The translations under genes were made by a program, and so were the position numbers. A stretch of DNA of 64,000 nucleotides from Danxiaibacter sp048498555 (lineage in GTDB: Bacteria; Bacteroidota; Bacteroidia; Chitinophagales; Chitinophagaceae): positions 558,001 to 622,000 of the forward strand of contig JBEHXT010000001.1 in NCBI GenBank assembly GCA_048498555.1. The letters are read 5' to 3'. Below the pieces are notes generated by a model. That model did not search any database. It saw nothing but the letters and a program-made list of their open reading frames with translations, and was not told where the DNA came from. Shown here in pieces: positions 62,048-64,000 of this stretch; within the stretch, counting starts at the first letter, position 1; every line of letters begins with the position of its first letter.

Positions 62048-64000
62048 ATGAAAACTCCTATTTTCAATCCGGTTCATGCCACCGCTTTTTCAACACGGCT
62101 ATGCAATATTTACTTAGGTAGATATTTTTCAATTATTGTGTGCTGCCTCATTTGTGGCATCCTAAAGTCGCAACCCATTATTAAACTTTTTTCTCCAACT
62201 ACAGGGCCGGCAGGGACAACCGTTGTAATTCAAGGACAAAACTTTTCCCCTTCACCTGATTCGAATGCAGTTTATTTTGGTAAAGCAAAGGCGGATGTTA
62301 TGTCATCCTCAGCAAATTGGATAAAAGTAAAGGCTCCATCAGGGGCAACATTTGAACCCATTTCAGTAACAGTTAACAAGCTTACAGGTTATTCCCCCAG
62401 GGTATTTCTTGAAACTTTTACAAACGGCGAAGGCTTTACCGCAGGGTCATTCTCTTCTCCCCTGGCGATAAATAACTCCGGGTATTACAATCTCTTCTAT
62501 GATTTTGATGGTGATGGAAAACTGGATATGATCAGCTCGGATGTTGGTCATAATAATTATAATAAAAATATAAACTACTCTTCTTTCTCTGTCTACAGAA
62601 ACACAAGCCAGGCAGGCGTTATTTCTTTTACGCAGCAGGAAACACATTATCTGCCAAATTCTCCAACTAATCCCATTAACTGGTTTCTTTTTGCTGCAGA
62701 CATCGACAACGATGGCAAGCCCGATCTTCTTATTCAGCCCACCCAATCATTTTATTTCAGAACTTACCTGCTTTATAAAAACACAAGCAAGCCCGGGTAT
62801 ATTTCTTTTGCCGAGCCTGGCCTGAATTCGCAGACAGACCAAGACTTTTCATCATTTATTGCTTATAGAGATTTGAATTTCGACGGAACTCCCGAACTTA
62901 CTTTTGCCACAGCTTCATCATACATAAGAACTGAAAATTTTAAAATTAACGGTGGCGCAAGCACGATGTTAGGGACCGGCAAATATTCGCACTTTGAAAT
63001 TGCCGATTTGGATCTGGACGGCAAACCTGATATCGCGGGATTAAACGTATCACAAATTGAGATTGGACGAAACACCACTTTAAATGCACCAAATAATAGC
63101 ACTTTATCCTTCAACGATACTATGTCGCTGTCCATGTCAAATTCATTTTTCACTATTGGCGATATTAACAAAGACACCCGGCCAGATATAGTTGCTTTTG
63201 GCTATACCGATCCCAATTCCATTTCAATTTTTGAAAATAGAAGCATGCCGGGAAAACTCCGGTTTAGAGCACCTGTATCTTATTCACTCCCGCAGAAGCC
63301 GATATCCATGTTTCTGACCGATATGGATGGAGACGGTAAAGTAGATATTCTCTGTTATAGCTCAACGGAGGATAATTACAATTCTGTTACCAATATTTTC
63401 ATTCTTAAAAACACTTCTGTGGACAACACGGTATCTTTTGCGCAACCTGTTACTTATAATATTTATCCAAAATCTACGCTTTTAGCAGTTGGAGATATTG
63501 ACGGAGACAGCCAACCCGACATTTTGCTATCGTATACCTTGTATGCTCGGCCTACAGCTTATTATTTAAAAAATCTTATGGCCAAACCCCTTAATCCGCC
63601 AACAATTAGTTCGTTTTCTCCTACTGTTGCAGGAAAAGGTGATAGCTTATATATCAAAGGAAAAAATTTTACCGGAATCGCCAGTATAACACTTGGCGAT
63701 AGTGCCGTAAACTTTTTTAGTGTTACATCTGATTCAACAATAACAGCGCTTGTTGGCAACGGTGCTACCGGGCAGGTTTCAGTGAAATCATCTCTTGGAA
63801 CATCTGTAAAAAAAGGCTTCACATACCTTAACCAGATTTCAATAAATATATTTTCCAGCCTGCCTGTTACGGCGTGCGACAACAGTAAAGATCGTCTTGG
63901 CCAGTTTCTTACAACTATTCGTACCACCATCCCCAACAGGCCAGCAAACTCATACTACGTATGGTTTCAAAATGGCATAGAAGTCGGAAACCGAAGTTTT
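62048..64000 (+). CDS. Secreted IPT/TIG and FG-GAP (VCBS) repeat protein, 3' part outside window
   Basis: The open frame reaches the last base (651 codons, no stop). A long N-region precedes a hydrophobic segment (FSIIVCCLICGILKS), a probable signal peptide. An IPT/TIG domain follows (PIIKLFSPTTGPAGTTVVIQ, about 43-125). Then seven FG-GAP-like repeats with D-x-D-x-D-x-x-x-D loops (DFDGDGKLD near 152, DIDNDGKPD, DLNFDGTPE, DLDLDGKPD, DINKDTRPD, DMDGDGKVD, DIDGDSQPD), a beta-propeller that binds calcium. A second IPT domain starts near 517. Such proteins are often surface adhesins exported by T9SS; its C-terminal sorting domain would lie beyond the window. Confidence 0.88.
   Translation, partial: MKTPIFNPVHATAFSTRLCNIYLGRYFSIIVCCLICGILKSQPIIKLFSPTTGPAGTTVVIQGQNFSPSPDSNAVYFGKAKADVMSSSANWIKVKAPSGATFEPISVTVNKLTGYSPRVFLETFTNGEGFTAGSFSSPLAINNSGYYNLFYDFDGDGKLDMISSDVGHNNYNKNINYSSFSVYRNTSQAGVISFTQQETHYLPNSPTNPINWFLFAADIDNDGKPDLLIQPTQSFYFRTYLLYKNTSKPGYISFAEPGLNSQTDQDFSSFIAYRDLNFDGTPELTFATASSYIRTENFKINGGASTMLGTGKYSHFEIADLDLDGKPDIAGLNVSQIEIGRNTTLNAPNNSTLSFNDTMSLSMSNSFFTIGDINKDTRPDIVAFGYTDPNSISIFENRSMPGKLRFRAPVSYSLPQKPISMFLTDMDGDGKVDILCYSSTEDNYNSVTNIFILKNTSVDNTVSFAQPVTYNIYPKSTLLAVGDIDGDSQPDILLSYTLYARPTAYYLKNLMAKPLNPPTISSFSPTVAGKGDSLYIKGKNFTGIASITLGDSAVNFFSVTSDSTITALVGNGATGQVSVKSSLGTSVKKGFTYLNQISINIFSSLPVTACDNSKDRLGQFLTTIRTTIPNRPANSYYVWFQNGIEVGNRSF

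Noticed and set aside
1..64000. tRNA, rRNA, transposase or integrase genes
   Set aside because: No CCA-ended cloverleaf, rRNA motif or DDE/tyrosine recombinase motif was found by eye on either strand.

Overview
The window comes from a Bacteroidota chromosome, most likely of the Chitinophagaceae type. Evidence: four SusC/RagA TonB-dependent receptors (one cut by the window edge) with three SusD lipoproteins, promoters resembling the Bacteroidota form (TTTG, about 19-20 nt, TAnnTTTG), A-rich leaders without Shine-Dalgarno sites, and a type VI secretion system of the Bacteroidota-only subtype iii. No rRNA, tRNA, CRISPR array, transposase or integrase was seen.

Layout. 1-6728 (minus): a truncated SusC, then a SusC-SusD pair closed by a clear minus-strand terminator. 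6957-12499 (plus): folD, queE, a secreted amidohydrolase, a TlpA-like thiol-disulfide protein and a small secreted hypothetical. 12870-40929: the T6SS. 41099-48124: a DinB-like protein, a four-copy 96-bp tandem repeat, a ChbG-type deacetylase, a NUDIX hydrolase, a sugar module (ThuA, Tat-exported Gfo/Idh/MocA oxidoreductase, DUF1080) and a J-domain membrane protein. 48371-58073: two consecutive SusC-SusD pairs. 58255-61609: rpsP, rimM, a DinB-like protein, a Crp/Fnr regulator and a 1-Cys peroxiredoxin. 62048-64000: the first 651 codons of a secreted FG-GAP/IPT repeat protein that runs off the end.

The T6SS is built from divergent blocks. tssG-tssN-tssK-transglycosylase-tssE (minus) supplies baseplate, the membrane-complex connector and a peptidoglycan-cutting enzyme. 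clpV-tssB-tssC-hcp (plus) supplies sheath, tube and recycling ATPase and ends in a terminator. vgrG then opens a visibly AT-rich cargo island that runs to tssF. The last block, tssQ-O-P-R (minus), supplies the rest of the Bacteroidota-specific membrane complex. Proteobacterial TssJ, TssL, TssM and TssA are absent, as expected for this subtype.

The most interesting content is the cargo between vgrG and tssF. There is a GH19 lysozyme-like effector with a VgrG-tail-like N-terminus, followed by a secreted candidate immunity protein. Next come an unrecognised cytosolic protein and a 1504-residue protein that joins a DUF4280 PAAR-like tip, a long beta-sandwich-like stalk, a CxxC element, a second GH19 domain and a C-terminal YkuD L,D-transpeptidase domain. 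A periplasmic SH3b protein, a plausible immunity factor, follows it. A single secreted spike carrying both a glycan-strand hydrolase and an L,D-transpeptidase-fold enzyme would attack peptidoglycan in two ways.

Intergenic regions carry a second unusual signal: degenerate repeats built from a small set of short words, scattered over at least six gaps and sometimes reaching into gene leaders.
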